In this document: piece by piece, positions 17,274 to 27,500 of the stretch
Position numbering within the stretch: the first letter of the stretch is position 1
How the letters are laid out: each line of letters opens with the position of its first letter
NCBI GenBank assembly: GCA_050180235.1
Contig: JBFXEJ010000010.1
Location: forward strand, 34,209 to 98,208
Length of the DNA stretch: 64,000 nt
Direction: 5' to 3'
From: JAABRU01 sp050180235
GTDB lineage: Bacteria > Desulfobacterota > Desulfobacteria > Desulfobacterales > Desulfococcaceae
The notes under the pieces: generated by a model
Told to the model about the DNA's origin: nothing
Databases searched by the model: none
The model's input: only the letters and a program-made list of their open reading frames with translations
Made by a program: the position numbers and the translations under genes

Positions 17274-18242
17274 TTACTGAAAACTGCTGATCACATGCCG
17301 GAGTATGGCATCCAGTCCGGTTTTGGGTTCAAAGCCGACAAAGGAGTGAATTTTGTCAATGCTGGGAACACGGCGCTGCATATCCTCAAAATCCTTGGCA
17401 AATGCCTCTTCATAGGGAATCAGTTCATACACGGACTGCGAACCGGTTTCCTGTATGATCTTTTCAGCCAGATGAAGAATGGAGATTTCCTCAGTTCCGC
17501 CCACGTTGAAAACCTCTCCTGCGGCTGCCGGGCAGTCCATGAGGGACATCAGCGCCCAGACCACATCTTTGACATAGGTGAAAGTGCGTGTCTGCTTTCC
17601 GTCTCCGTAAACCGTCAGAGGCATGTTTTTCAGTGCCTGGGATACGAAACGGGGAATGACCATACCGTAGGCACCGGTCTGGCGGGGGCCCACAGTGTTG
17701 AACAGACGGGTAATCACCACATGAAGTCCTTTGGTGCGGAAATAGGCCAGGGCCGTAAACTCATCCATGAGTTTGGAGGCAGCATAACTCCAGCGGAATT
17801 TGCTGGTGGGCCCGTAAATGATATTGTCTGTTTCCACCAAAGGCGCGTGCAGATGTTTGCCATAGACTTCCGAGGAGGACGCTATCAGCACCTTTTTTTT
17901 GAATCTGGCGCAGAGTTCCAGAACCTTTTCAGTGCCTTCAACATTGACCTTTATGGATTTTAATGGATTATCCAGAATATAGCGGACTCCGACAGCCGCT
18001 GCCAGGTGGAAGACGATGTCACAGATTCCAACAAGTTCCAGCATCAGATTCTGGTTCATGATAGTGTCAGTATGGACGAAAATACGGTCTTTGTACCGTT
18101 CATCCGCGCGGATGGTTTTGATATTTTCCAGGGAACCGGTGGAAAGGTCATCTATGATATACACCTCATCCCCTCTTTTCAGACATGCCTCGGCAAGATG
18201 GGAACCGATAAACCCCGCACCGCCGGTAATCAGAATACGCAT
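17274..18242 (-). CDS. NAD-dependent sugar epimerase/decarboxylase (extended SDR)
   Basis: 322 residues from ATG 18242, chosen because AAGGAG sits just before it and the Rossmann motif then begins at residue 4 (ITGGAGFIGS). The catalytic pair is Y153/K157 in SYAASK. RWSYAASK after GPTS and a DDLSTGS segment resemble UDP-glucuronate decarboxylases and related UDP-sugar epimerases; the exact sugar cannot be fixed. It converts a nucleotide sugar in the cytoplasm, perhaps for surface polysaccharide or for glycosylation by the GT41 enzymes far downstream (speculative). Confidence 0.85.
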   Translation of the reverse strand: MRILITGGAGFIGSHLAEACLKRGDEVYIIDDLSTGSLENIKTIRADERYKDRIFVHTDTIMNQNLMLELVGICDIVFHLAAAVGVRYILDNPLKSIKVNVEGTEKVLELCARFKKKVLIASSSEVYGKHLHAPLVETDNIIYGPTSKFRWSYAASKLMDEFTALAYFRTKGLHVVITRLFNTVGPRQTGAYGMVIPRFVSQALKNMPLTVYGDGKQTRTFTYVKDVVWALMSLMDCPAAAGEVFNVGGTEEISILHLAEKIIQETGSQSVYELIPYEEAFAKDFEDMQRRVPSIDKIHSFVGFEPKTGLDAILRHVISSFQ

Positions 18243-18326
18243 AAAAAGCTCCTTTGCAATCAAAATCAATATAATGAATTCATCCCTCCCAAGCCGGACA
18301 GGGGTAATTGAAAACCTAAATTTTGA

Positions 18327-18354
18327 ATTATACACCAAAAATAATTTTATGCAA
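18327..18354 (-). promoter_or_regulatory. Sigma-70-type promoter candidate for the SDR gene
   Basis: On the minus strand TTGCAT is followed after 16 bases by a perfect TATAAT, with the -10 about 85 bases upstream of ATG 18242. Assigned by eye. Confidence 0.5.
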
Positions 18355-18440
18355 TCTCAAAGGTGTCAGGAAAGAAGGTTTCAGGAGAATAAATACTGAA
18401 CGCCTGAATCCTGAATCCTGAACCCTGAATCCTGAACCCT

Positions 18441-19343
18441 ATGATTTTTGATTTTTTCACCACACACGACAATCTTCTGATCCGTTACGGATTTCTGCCC
18501 TGCCCCCGCAGCAGGGGAACTGTGATTTTTCTCAACGGCAGATCCGAATTTATGGAAAAGCATTTTGAAACCGTGCACGAACTGAACCGGCGGAGATTTG
18601 CGGTTTTCAGTCTGGACTGGCGGGGCCAGGGACTTTCTTCCCGGATGCTTGCCAATCCCCACAAAGGTTTTGTTGCCTCATATGAGGACTATATCCGGGA
18701 TCTGCGGCTGTTTATGACCCGTATTGTCCGGAATGCAGCCGGGGGCAGTCCCCTGATATTCCTCTGCCATTCAATGGGCGGTCATATAGGATTCCGGTAT
18801 CTGCATGATTTTCCGGGTGAAATCACCTGCGCTGTTCAGGTATCCCCCATGTTTGAAATCCGGACATTCCCTTTTCCCCTTATATTTTCAAAATGGCTGA
18901 CCCTTACTGCGGTAAGGCGTGGATATGCCCATGCCTATGCTCTGACCCAGAAGAATTTCCGGCCCCCGGACAGGATAAATTTCCGATGGAACCCTCTTAC
19001 ACAGGATTTTGAAAGATTCATGGATGAAAAAAGGGCAGTGGATAAAAATCCGCGACTGGCCCTGGGAGGTGTAACCTATGGCTGGCTGCAGGCCACATTT
19101 GATTCTGCGGATATTCTCATGTCACCCGGATACGGCAAACAGGTTCAGACACCGGTGCTGATACTTAGTGCAGAGCGGGACAGGGTGGTTTCCGTGCATG
19201 CGCAGAAAAAATTCTGCACGGCTCTTCCCCAATGCCGCTTCAAAATGATTTCAGGATCATATCATGAAATACTCAAAGAAAGGGAACCGATCAGGGCAGC
19301 ATTCTGGGCAGAGTTTGACTGTTTTGTTTATGAAAAAACTTGA
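18441..19343 (+). CDS. Lysophospholipase-like alpha/beta hydrolase
   Basis: 300 residues of the serine aminopeptidase S33/lysophospholipase group (PldB or monoacylglycerol-lipase type). The N-terminal FLNGRSEFMEK motif is typical, followed by DWRGQGLS, the nucleophile elbow CHSMGGH (S111), a late ILSAERDRVV acid region and SGSYHEI for the histidine. It probably hydrolyses lysophospholipid or monoglyceride esters. No signal peptide. No strong ribosome site precedes ATG 18441; the leader contains tandem CCTGAATCCTGAA units (18400-18440). Confidence 0.85.
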   Translation: MIFDFFTTHDNLLIRYGFLPCPRSRGTVIFLNGRSEFMEKHFETVHELNRRRFAVFSLDWRGQGLSSRMLANPHKGFVASYEDYIRDLRLFMTRIVRNAAGGSPLIFLCHSMGGHIGFRYLHDFPGEITCAVQVSPMFEIRTFPFPLIFSKWLTLTAVRRGYAHAYALTQKNFRPPDRINFRWNPLTQDFERFMDEKRAVDKNPRLALGGVTYGWLQATFDSADILMSPGYGKQVQTPVLILSAERDRVVSVHAQKKFCTALPQCRFKMISGSYHEILKEREPIRAAFWAEFDCFVYEKT

Positions 19344-19459
19344 TGTTTGTATAATTTTTGTCATATAACGAGCTATGGATAAATATCTTCATGAAGAAGT
19401 GCGGAAAATGATTTTTGCACTTCGGCTTTTGGATAAATCATAAAAAAGGAGCGAGACCG

Positions 19460-20359
19460 ATGGCAAAGAAAAGTGAGATGGATATTCTGGACTCTGATGG
19501 GAGAAAACCGGCAAAACCCGCATCCGGCAAAAGCAGTCTGCTGACCGTTATTACGCTTCTGTGGCTGGCCGGACTGACGGCCTTTGTTTTTATGATGCTG
19601 AAACAGCCGCAGGACAGCGGGCTGGAAAGCAGGGTTGCAAAACTGGAAACCAAAGCCGCTGCCGTGGGAGGGAAAATCAAAAAACCCGGGGCTGAAAATG
19701 TGGAAAATGCCAGGGGCGGCATGGAAAGCGGTGCGGTCGGAATTGCCGGTACCGGCGGAGCGGATGCCACGCAGATTGCCGGACTGGAGCAGCGTCTCAG
19801 TCAACTGGAAAAAAATCTGGCCGGACTGAGTGCTACCGGTGTGAAGGACGGGACTTCAGCAGCGGGAACTCCGGCATCTGTGACAGCCACTGATGCCGCA
19901 TCCATCCCCTCATCTGCGGCGTATGATGAGATAAAGAGCAAAGTGGATGAGCTGGAGGCAAAACTGCTGGCCTGTGACGCGTGTGCAGAAAAACCTGTGG
20001 CCAAAGCAGCAGTTACGGAAAAAAAACCGGAACCGAAAAAGGCTGTGGCCCGTGCCAAAAAGAAAGCCAAACCCAGGGTGAGAACAGCCCGCCGCTCCCC
20101 GCCTGCTTATAAGGCTCCGGCTCCGGTCGCTGCAGCACAGCAGGCAGTACAGGCGCCCCAGATGGGGAACTATGAGCATTATGATACGGTCTATGACATT
20201 TCCATGAAAGTCGGCCCCATGTATGGCCATACCGATGGAGACTCCATCGGTTACAGCCGCATGGCTCCGGGAGCGGCTGTTCATCCCACAAGCAATCCGA
20301 CTCCGGACTCCTCTTTTGCAGGGACTTCCACCTATTACAACAAAGGGCTTTTTGAGTAA
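19460..20359 (+). CDS. Hypothetical inner-membrane coiled-coil protein
   Basis: 299 residues from ATG 19460 (AAAGGAG upstream; an earlier ATG at 19415 lacks one). A single membrane segment at about 25-47 (LLTVITLLWLAGLTAFVFMM) is followed by coiled-coil stretches (LESRVAKLETK, LEQRLSQLEKNL, IKSKVDELEAKL) and a Lys/Ala/Pro-rich stretch (KKPEPKKAVARAKKKAKPR), with a Tyr/Gly/Ser-rich tail. No family was recognised. The layout suggests a type II membrane anchor spanning the periplasm. Confidence 0.6.
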   Translation: MAKKSEMDILDSDGRKPAKPASGKSSLLTVITLLWLAGLTAFVFMMLKQPQDSGLESRVAKLETKAAAVGGKIKKPGAENVENARGGMESGAVGIAGTGGADATQIAGLEQRLSQLEKNLAGLSATGVKDGTSAAGTPASVTATDAASIPSSAAYDEIKSKVDELEAKLLACDACAEKPVAKAAVTEKKPEPKKAVARAKKKAKPRVRTARRSPPAYKAPAPVAAAQQAVQAPQMGNYEHYDTVYDISMKVGPMYGHTDGDSIGYSRMAPGAAVHPTSNPTPDSSFAGTSTYYNKGLFE

Positions 20360-20613
20360 TTTAATAATGTTACGCTCAACAGCCATAGTGATGAAAGCCG
20401 GTACCGGGAATATGCTGAAATTACCGGATTCAGGCTTTTGCCGTACTGACTGGTGGAAAGAGCAATTTTCTGAACTTTGAAAAAGCCGTATGACATCTGT
20501 GGGTAATTCCTGTTCCGGATGGACAGATGACAGCAGATTTTTCCTTTACTTTTGCCTGTTTTTTGCGGTGAACAGGCAAAAATTTTTTTTCCGTCCACGT
20601 CATTTTTTTGTGT

Positions 20614-20966
20614 AATAACAATTCTCCATTGATTTGATACAATTAAAAAAATCTCCTCCTGAAAGGGGGCAGGGGGGTGTGTCTTTTCCCTATTGCCGGA
20701 CACAGCCCTTTGTCCCCTCTCAGGAGGGGAATAAGGTGATTTCCATGAAAAAATGTACCATATTGTAGGGTGGGCACGTTGTAGGGTGGGCACGGCTTTT
20801 TGTGCCCGCCGTCATGCTGAAAAGGTGGGCACAAAAAGCCGTGCCCACCCTACGAAAAACGGTATAATCTTTAATGGAAATCACCTAAGAGAACTTAACA
20901 GCCCTGCCTCTCAGGAGGGGAACATCAGACTTTTTCATAAGTATCTTTTCAATGGCGAATTGGTAT
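20614..20966. mobile_element. MITE-like composite, family C ends around other repeats
   Basis: The ends AACAATTCTCCATTGATTTG and TTCAATGGCGAATTGGTAT match family C. The interior has two CTCAGGAGGGGAA units split by the element at 20734-20886. Confidence 0.5.
20734..20886. mobile_element. MITE-like element, family D variant with palindromic GTGGGCAC core
   Basis: 153 bases with ends AGGTGATTTCCATGAAAAAA and TTTAATGGAAATCACCT. The first ten bases are the family D end. The interior is a large palindrome of GTAGGGTGGGCACGG and CCGTGCCCACCCTAC. A longer copy with repeated cores is at 40334-40546. Confidence 0.8.
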
Positions 20967-20969
20967 AAC

Positions 20970-21101
20970 AATGGTTCGGTAAAAAATTTCTGCTTTAATA
21001 ATTTCAGGAGGTTATAATTTCCTGTCTGAAAATTGGTATTTAATGATTTCAGAAGGTTATATTTTTACAGATTGAAAATCAGAAAAAATTACCGAACCAT
21101 T
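20970..21101. mobile_element. MITE-like element with AATGGTTCGGTAA ends
   Basis: 132 bases. AATGGTTCGGTAAAAAATTT at the left and AAAAAATTACCGAACCATT at the right are inverted repeats of about 20 bases. The interior contains two direct copies of TTTCAG(G/A)AGGTTATA. It is flanked by GGTATAAC-like sequence on both sides. No second copy was seen in the window. Confidence 0.65.
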
Positions 21102-21260
21102 GGTATAACTGCAAAGATTCTCAAAGCAAGGCGCAAAATTTCCGCAAAGACAGATGCTGCAGTTTGCGGTCTTTGTGTTTTTCCCGCTCTCTTTGCGGTT
21201 ATTTTTTTTCAATGCGGAAAATCCAACTGTGCAAATCCCGTATGGAATGAAAATTAAATA

Positions 21261-21398
21261 ACTGATGTTACGCAGACTTTTCAAAAATCAGGCAGTTATC
21301 CGCTTTGCCCGTCATTCCGGCGAAAGCCGGAATCCAGTAATATCAGCCGGTTCAGGATACCGGCTTTCGCCGGTATGACGATTCGGCGTAACATCAGT
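21261..21398. mobile_element. MITE-like element, family A, intact copy
   Basis: 138 bases with perfect 13-base inverted ends ACTGATGTTACGC / GCGTAACATCAGT and the direct repeat TAAATA on both flanks (21255-21260, 21399-21404). The interior contains CGTCATTCCGGC and CCGGCTTTCGCCGG hairpin sequences. It contains the empty target CAAAAATC for the family B element found in the other copy. Confidence 0.8.
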
Positions 21399-21502
21399 TA
21401 AATAAGTTGTGCAGATCGTAGGGGTAAGCCCCTGCGCTTACCCCGGCACATGGAATGCAGAAGGTATAACATTCCTGATCCACAAAGAAAGGTAGGTGAG
21501 GT

Positions 21503-22282
21503 ATGCCCCGTGCCGTATATGCACTGAAAAGAGAGGGAACCGGGGACAGAGTGTCTGTTCCTGTGAGAAAAAAGAGGATTGTGTATCCGGACAGTGACGG
21601 GAAGCCCATGGCCGACAATACAAAGCAGTTCAACTGGATAGTGAGGATCAAGGTGGGTCTGGAGGTGCTGTTTGCGGATCGTGCGGATGTGTTTGTGGCC
21701 GGGGATCTGCTGTGGTACCCTGTTGAGGGGGACAATAAGATCCGTATGGCACCTGATGCCCTGGTGGTTTTTGGGCGTCCAAAAGGGGACAGGGGTTCTT
21801 ACCGCCAGTGGGAGGAGGGCGGAACAGCTCCGCATACCGTGTTTGAGATTCTGTCTCCTGGCAACACGAAAAGGGAGATGGCGCACAAACTGTCCTTTTA
21901 CGAAAAATACGGTGTGAAGGAATATTATGAGTATGATCCGGACAGGATTGTGCTGAAGGGATGGGTCAGATCCGGGAACCGCCTTGAACCCATAGGGAAT
22001 ATGCAGGGATGGGTCAGTCCCGGTCTGGGTATCCGTTTTGAACCCGATGCTGATGATCTGCATATTTTCCGTCCGGACGGCCGGGAAATTCTGCGTCCCG
22101 AGGAGGCGGAGGGCAGGGCTGAAAAAGCTGAAAAGCGGGCAGAAAAGGCAGAAAGGGAAAAAAAGCAGGCCGAAAGGGAGAAAAAACAGGCTGAAGCAAG
22201 GGCGGAGAAGGAACGTCAGTGTGCAGAGATGCTGTCCGCAAAACTCAGGGAACTGGGCATAAATCTGACACCCGGCATCTGA
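21503..22282 (+). CDS. Uma2-family (DUF820) PD-(D/E)XK endonuclease-like protein
   Basis: 259 residues. Residues 40-190 carry the Uma2 signatures: RMAPDALVVFG, VFEILSPGNTKREMAHK (catalytic acid and lysine region) and FYEKYGVKEYYEYDPD. The C-terminus (about 195-245) is a charged coiled coil of AEKAEREKKQ-type repeats, common in this family. Uma2 proteins are numerous in filamentous bacteria; their role is unknown, possibly tied to mobile DNA. The preceding gap is rich in inverted-repeat elements. Confidence 0.82.
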   Translation: MPRAVYALKREGTGDRVSVPVRKKRIVYPDSDGKPMADNTKQFNWIVRIKVGLEVLFADRADVFVAGDLLWYPVEGDNKIRMAPDALVVFGRPKGDRGSYRQWEEGGTAPHTVFEILSPGNTKREMAHKLSFYEKYGVKEYYEYDPDRIVLKGWVRSGNRLEPIGNMQGWVSPGLGIRFEPDADDLHIFRPDGREILRPEEAEGRAEKAEKRAEKAEREKKQAEREKKQAEARAEKERQCAEMLSAKLRELGINLTPGI

Positions 22283-22310
22283 CACCGTTTTTTCATAATA
22301 TTAAAAAATA

Positions 22311-22337
22311 TTGACAAATTGAGGGAAAGCAGATAAA
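22311..22337 (+). promoter_or_regulatory. Promoter candidate upstream of the TolC-family gene
   Basis: A perfect -35 TTGACA (22311-22316) is followed by GATAAA after 15 bases, a weak -10. It lies about 85 bases before the ATG at 22421 and would drive the export locus. Confidence 0.35.
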
Positions 22338-22420
22338 ACCTGCACAGTCATAAACAGATTGCTGCGGGGAAATGGCAATTCTTCTGAAATATCAGAGATA
22401 GGCGGGAAGAGGATATATTG

Positions 22421-24061
22421 ATGATCAAAAAAATGATTGGGGTTGTGCTGATTTTCGGCTGTATCGCTGTTTTTGGCGGATGTGCATCTCTGTATCAGGT
22501 GGATATGGAGAAACAGCGTCAGGCAAACCTGAAAGAGGATTTGGATTTGCTGCAGATCAGAAAGACCATGTCCTTTCCGGGGCCCCTTACGCTAAGTGAG
22601 ATTGTACGGGTGGGTCTGGAAAACAATCTGGATATGCGCATCAGCAAAATCATGGGCGAAATAGCCGAAGACACATCTCTGGCGGAAAAACTGAAAATGC
22701 TGCCCCGTCTGGATATCAATGGCAATTATTCCCGCAACAGCGAATACAGCCGGAAATGGTATGTGGATCCGGACACAGGAGCGAGAATCCTGGGCAACAC
22801 CATTTCCGAGGAAAAAACCAAGAAAACCATAGATGTTTCCCTTTCCTGGAATATTCTGGATTTCGGACTTTCCTATATCCGGGCGCGGCAGGCAGCCGTG
22901 GGTGTGGAAATTCAGCGCATGGAGCGTCTGCGCCAGGCCCAGAAACTGGCTTTGGATATTTCCTCTGCCTTCTGGAAAACCTTTCTGGCTGAAGATGAAC
23001 TGGAGCATATCCGGAAGATCGAGGCTGAGGTGGGCATATATAAAGAAAAGGCGGATGAGATGGTGGGTGAGAAACGTCTGGATCCCATAACTGCCAAAAA
23101 TATCGAAAAACAGATGGTGGATCTGTCCATAGCCGCAAACAGACTGCAGGCGGACATTTCCGGAACCCGTATCGCTCTGTGCGAACTCATGGGCGTTCCC
23201 CCGACAACCCCCTTCTCCCTGTCCCGCGCGGAATCCTTTCAGACCCATCTGGACAGTCTGCCCAAATCAGAGGATATTGTTCCGGACAGGCTCGAAGAGA
23301 TAGCCCTCAGCAACCGGCCGGAACTCTATTCTGCGGATATGCAGGAAAAAATTCAGCAGGATGAAGCCCGTGCAGTTATCGTGTCCATGTTTCCGGGCAT
23401 CAGTTTCAATGCATCCTATTTTTATGATGATGACAAATATCTGGTCAACAGTGACTGGACCAATGTGGGTGTCCATTTCGCGGCCAGTCTTCTGGCATTG
23501 CCTTCCAAATACGCGGAATGGAAAGCCAAAGACAAAGCCATAACTATGGTGAAGGTGCAGCGTCTGATGCTCACTGCCGGTATTGTGGCACAGGTGCATA
23601 TGGCCCTGCATGACTATCAGATCAAAGAAAAGCAGTTCCGCCTGCATGACCGTTCCTACAGCATCACCGATGATCTGCTGAACATGAGCCGGGAGCGGCA
23701 GAAGGCCGGTTCCCTTGCGGATACAGCCATTACCCAGCGTCTGCTGGAAAGCATGGTCACCAAACTGGAGCGCAACCGAACCCTGGTGGATATGCTCAAT
23801 TCCTATAATATGCTGCTGGTTACACTGGGACTGGATCACGGACGCTGGAGAGAGCCTCTGATTTCAGAGGAAGCGGATGCACCGGTTCTGAACCCTGCGG
23901 AAAGCGGTTCTGTGACAGGATCGGTTATGGAGGAAGGCAGCACTTCCGCACCCGTAGCATTAGCAGTGAAAAGCGGAAAGGCCGAAGCCTCTTCACTTTT
24001 CACAGACTGGGGCAGTCTGGGAATGCCGGTCAGTGATGTCAGCTTTGCAGACATTCAATGA
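22421..24061 (+). CDS. TolC-family outer-membrane efflux/export lipoprotein
   Basis: 546 residues from ATG 22421 (GAAGAGGA seven bases upstream; a TTG three bases earlier is less likely). The signal peptide ends in VFGGC (C21), so the protein is lipidated. The rest fits the outer membrane efflux protein family: repeated long helices with LTLSEIVRVGLENNLDMRIS near the start, SWNILDFGLSYIRARQAAV in the first half, and SNRPELYSADMQEKIQQDEARA in the second. It would form the outer-membrane duct. Its position just before the giant protein gene, with adaptor genes further down, suggests it is the exit channel. Confidence 0.88.
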   Translation: MIKKMIGVVLIFGCIAVFGGCASLYQVDMEKQRQANLKEDLDLLQIRKTMSFPGPLTLSEIVRVGLENNLDMRISKIMGEIAEDTSLAEKLKMLPRLDINGNYSRNSEYSRKWYVDPDTGARILGNTISEEKTKKTIDVSLSWNILDFGLSYIRARQAAVGVEIQRMERLRQAQKLALDISSAFWKTFLAEDELEHIRKIEAEVGIYKEKADEMVGEKRLDPITAKNIEKQMVDLSIAANRLQADISGTRIALCELMGVPPTTPFSLSRAESFQTHLDSLPKSEDIVPDRLEEIALSNRPELYSADMQEKIQQDEARAVIVSMFPGISFNASYFYDDDKYLVNSDWTNVGVHFAASLLALPSKYAEWKAKDKAITMVKVQRLMLTAGIVAQVHMALHDYQIKEKQFRLHDRSYSITDDLLNMSRERQKAGSLADTAITQRLLESMVTKLERNRTLVDMLNSYNMLLVTLGLDHGRWREPLISEEADAPVLNPAESGSVTGSVMEEGSTSAPVALAVKSGKAEASSLFTDWGSLGMPVSDVSFADIQ

Positions 24062-24553
24062 TCTGAGAAAAATCCAGAAAAATCTTAGGTGATTTCTGAA
24101 AATAAATATCCCGGTTCAGTTCACAGGCACAGGGCAAAAGCCGGAAGCTTTTGATACTTTGCTGGTATATTCTTTTCCGGAAATCATCTTATTGTGGAAA
24201 GCGGTATTCAGAAGACAGGCAACTGACCCTGAATACCAAAAATGACATCATTTTTTGGCAGTGGAATTTCAGAATCAACTGATTTGATCCGCTATCCGTT
24301 TTTTTAATCCCAGGGAGTGAATGGATGTTTGTCATAATGGATTTTCCATAATTTTTTTTTATAAAATAATGCTGTCTGAGTGGTAAACCCCGGTGGGACT
24401 GCATGACTGTTCAGAATACCATGCCGGGGCTGAACAGTATCCCGCGGCATTATTGGAGACCCATATTGTCAATTTCAATTTTTTTTCAGGAATTTCAAAA
24501 TAGGCAGTTGTTGTTAAACCGAAACAATTAATCAGGAAGTAAGGAGGTTGTCC
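24062..24553. other. Long leader of the giant gene, with a family D element
   Basis: About 490 bases without a gene. After the MITE-like element (24087-24189) comes AT-rich sequence with a T10 run near 24351 and no clear promoter. The last bases, AAGGAGG (24541-24547), form the ribosome site of the giant gene. Confidence 0.6.
24087..24189. mobile_element. MITE-like element, family D, 103 bp
   Basis: The ends AGGTGATTTCTGAAAATAAA and TTCCGGAAATCATCT are inverted repeats, flanked by TTA on both sides. Nearly identical to the copies at 17078-17180 and 45117-45218. Confidence 0.8.
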
Positions 24554-27500
24554 ATGTTTAAGTTGCTCAGGTTGGAAGACAGGATCGTTCTTGACGGTGC
24601 TGCTCTTACGGATCTGCTGGATGAAATGCACTCACAGGAAGTGCAGGAACAGCAGATGGCTGACGCGGACGCGCAGGCTGATGACGCGCCGGATACCACA
24701 GATGACATCGGCATTGACACCGATGCCATGCTGTTTCTGGATGATGCCGCTCAGGATGACAGCGGAATCCATGTGCTGGTGCTTTCCTCAGATGTAACAG
24801 ACGGGGATACTTTGGCTGCGGCTGCCAAAGACAATGTTATTGTGGTCAAATATGATCCTGCCAAAACCACTCTGGAGGATCTGTCTGCCATGATTAAGGA
24901 TGCTTTGGACGGCGAACAGGCCGACTCCATCGCGTTTGCCTCCCATTATACCGGGGCCGGCATCATGTCCCTGTCCGGTTCCGAGGCCATGTCTGCGGAT
25001 TCACTGGAAAGCAATGCGGATCAGCAGGCATTCTGGAAATCCATCGGTGAGCTGGTTGATGCGGATGGACGCATTGATCTGCTGGCCTGTGATGTGGCAG
25101 GAAAAGACGGTGGCGGGGAATTTGTCAGTCAGATTGAAAACCTGTCCGGAGTAAACGTGGCAGCCTCTGCGGATGCCACAGGCAATGAGGCATACGGCGG
25201 AGACTGGGTGCTGGAAACCGACAATGTGGATGTGCAGGCCACCTATTTTGCCGCAGACAGACTTGCGGAATTTGATGAACTGCTGGGAGCCACGCCTCCT
25301 GTTGTGAATGCGGATGTGGTGGATCGGGTCTATGAATACAATGATGCGCAAACCAATTGGAATTCGGTATTTTTCAAAGTTACCCCCGGTTACACGGATG
25401 CTGATGATACGGTGCCCGTGCTTCCGGCAGGTGAGTATGCCTTTACAGACACTGACCCGGATGATCAACCTTATACCAGTCCTTCCGGCCAACTGAAATA
25501 CAGCGCGACAAGCAATGCGAGCTGGCTGAAATTCAGCACTTCCGGATGGTATTTTTACGGAAATCCGGGAACCAACATTCCCTCCACAGGCGGGACAGTC
25601 ACGGTCACCCTGACAGCCACGGATACTTCCGGCAATACAGCCTTGCAGGACTTTCAGATTATTTTCCAGAATTCTGATACTAGTCTGCCCAATGCCACGC
25701 TGGCTGTGACACCGGCCACCCTGTATGAGGATGCATCCCCAAATCAGTCCACTGTCACCGTGAATCTGAGCACTGCCGCTCCTGCGGGCGGTGTCACGGT
25801 TTATCTGGGATATTCCGGAACAGTGGTAAGCACGGATTACAGCATGGGCAGCAATATTCTGACCATTGCTTCCGGAGCCACTTCCGCAAGCACCACACTG
25901 ACCATTGCTTCTGATCTCGTAGCCGAAGGCACGGAAACACTGATTATCGCCATCTCCTCCATTGCCGGGGCAAATGAATCCGGCGGCAATCAGCAGCAGA
26001 CCGTCACGATTATTGATAATGACGTAACCGGAGTTCCGACAGTGACTCTGGGCATGAGTCCCACCTCGGTGACAGAGGGAAATGCCTCCACCATCACGGC
26101 CTACCTGAGCAGTGATGCTCCTGCGGGCGGTGTCACGGTTTCCCTGGGATATACCGGCACTTATGAAAACGGTGACTTTACCGCAGCCACCAGCATTGTC
26201 ATCGCAGCCGGTACTACATCCAAATCCATCACCTTTCAGTCCAATCAGGACAGTCCGGAAGATGTGGACAATGAGGCCGTGACCGTGAGCATGACCGGTG
26301 CTGTGGGCGCAAACCTGGGTGCCACAACTTCCGTTAATGCCACCATCATTGACAATGACCTTCCTCCGACCGTTGCCCTGAGCCTGAGCAGCTCCACCTT
26401 TGCGGAAAATGCGGGCACGACAAATCTGGTTGCCACCCTGAGTCAGGCAGCCGGAACCGACGGAGCCACGGTGTATCTGTCTTTTGGAGGCACTGCTGTT
26501 GCAACGGATTACACAAAGTCAGCCAATGCCATTTATATCGGATCGGGTGCCACCAGCGGCTTTATCACCCTGACCGGAACCTCCGATGCTGTGGTGGAAG
26601 GGAATGAAACCCTTATTATAGATGTGGCCTCTGCCAGCGGAGCCACCGAAGCCACTGCCCAGCAGGTGACAGCCACCATTCTGGATGATGATGCGGTTAC
26701 GGTGTCCCTGGGTGCCAGTTCCCTGAGTTTTGCAGAAGAGGGCGGAACCACTGTCATTACAGCCACTTTGAACCAGACCACAGCCAATCAGGTTCAGGTC
26801 TATCTGGGATTCACGGGAACTGCGGTGGGGACAGACTATACTGCCTCACTAGGAATTATTACGATTGCAGGTGGCACGACCAGCGGTTTCATCACACTGA
26901 CCGGAGCCACTGACACGGTGATTGAAGGACCGGAAACTCTTACGGTGAGCATTTCCAACATCGTAGGCAGCGCATCTATGGGAACCCCGACCTCAGTAAC
27001 CACCACCATTCTGGACAATGACACGTCCACAGTCACTTTGGGCATGAGTGCTGCCACAGTTGCTGAAAACGGCGGCATCGCGGTGGTAACGGCCTATCTG
27101 GATCAGCCGGCCGGCGCAGGCGGTGTGACAGTGGATCTGGGATTTGCGGGCACGGCTCTTACCACAGATTATGGTGTGACAGGGGATCCGATTTTCATTG
27201 CGGCCGGCGCCACCACCGGTTCTGCCACCATCACGGCCACTTCCGATATGCTTGTGGAAGGTGCTGAGACCGTAGATGTCACTATCGCCGGCATTACGGG
27301 CCCGGCCACCGCAGGCGCAGTCTCTGTCACCACCACCATAGTGGATGATGATGCCGTGTCCGTATCTCTGGGCATCAGCAATACATCCATAGCGGAAAAC
27401 GGCGGAACCTCAACCATTACAGCCTATCTGAACAAAGCTGCTTCCGAGACCGTCTCAGTGGTTCTGACCTATGCGGGCGGGGCCACCAGCCCGGCAGATT

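Larger units (their letters stand above)
20360..21502. other. Gene-free stretch built from repeats and inverted-repeat elements
   Basis: More than 1.1 kb without a credible gene. It holds a family C composite (20614-20966), a family D-type element inside it (20734-20886), a separate element with ATGGTTCGGT ends (20970-21101) and an intact family A element (21261-21398). Between 21105 and 21250 only AT-rich, weakly repetitive DNA is seen. Confidence 0.7.

Noticed and set aside
20360..20480. Short frame after the coiled-coil membrane protein
   Set aside because: It overlaps the end of the 19460 gene in another frame and runs into repeats; no ribosome site or family match.
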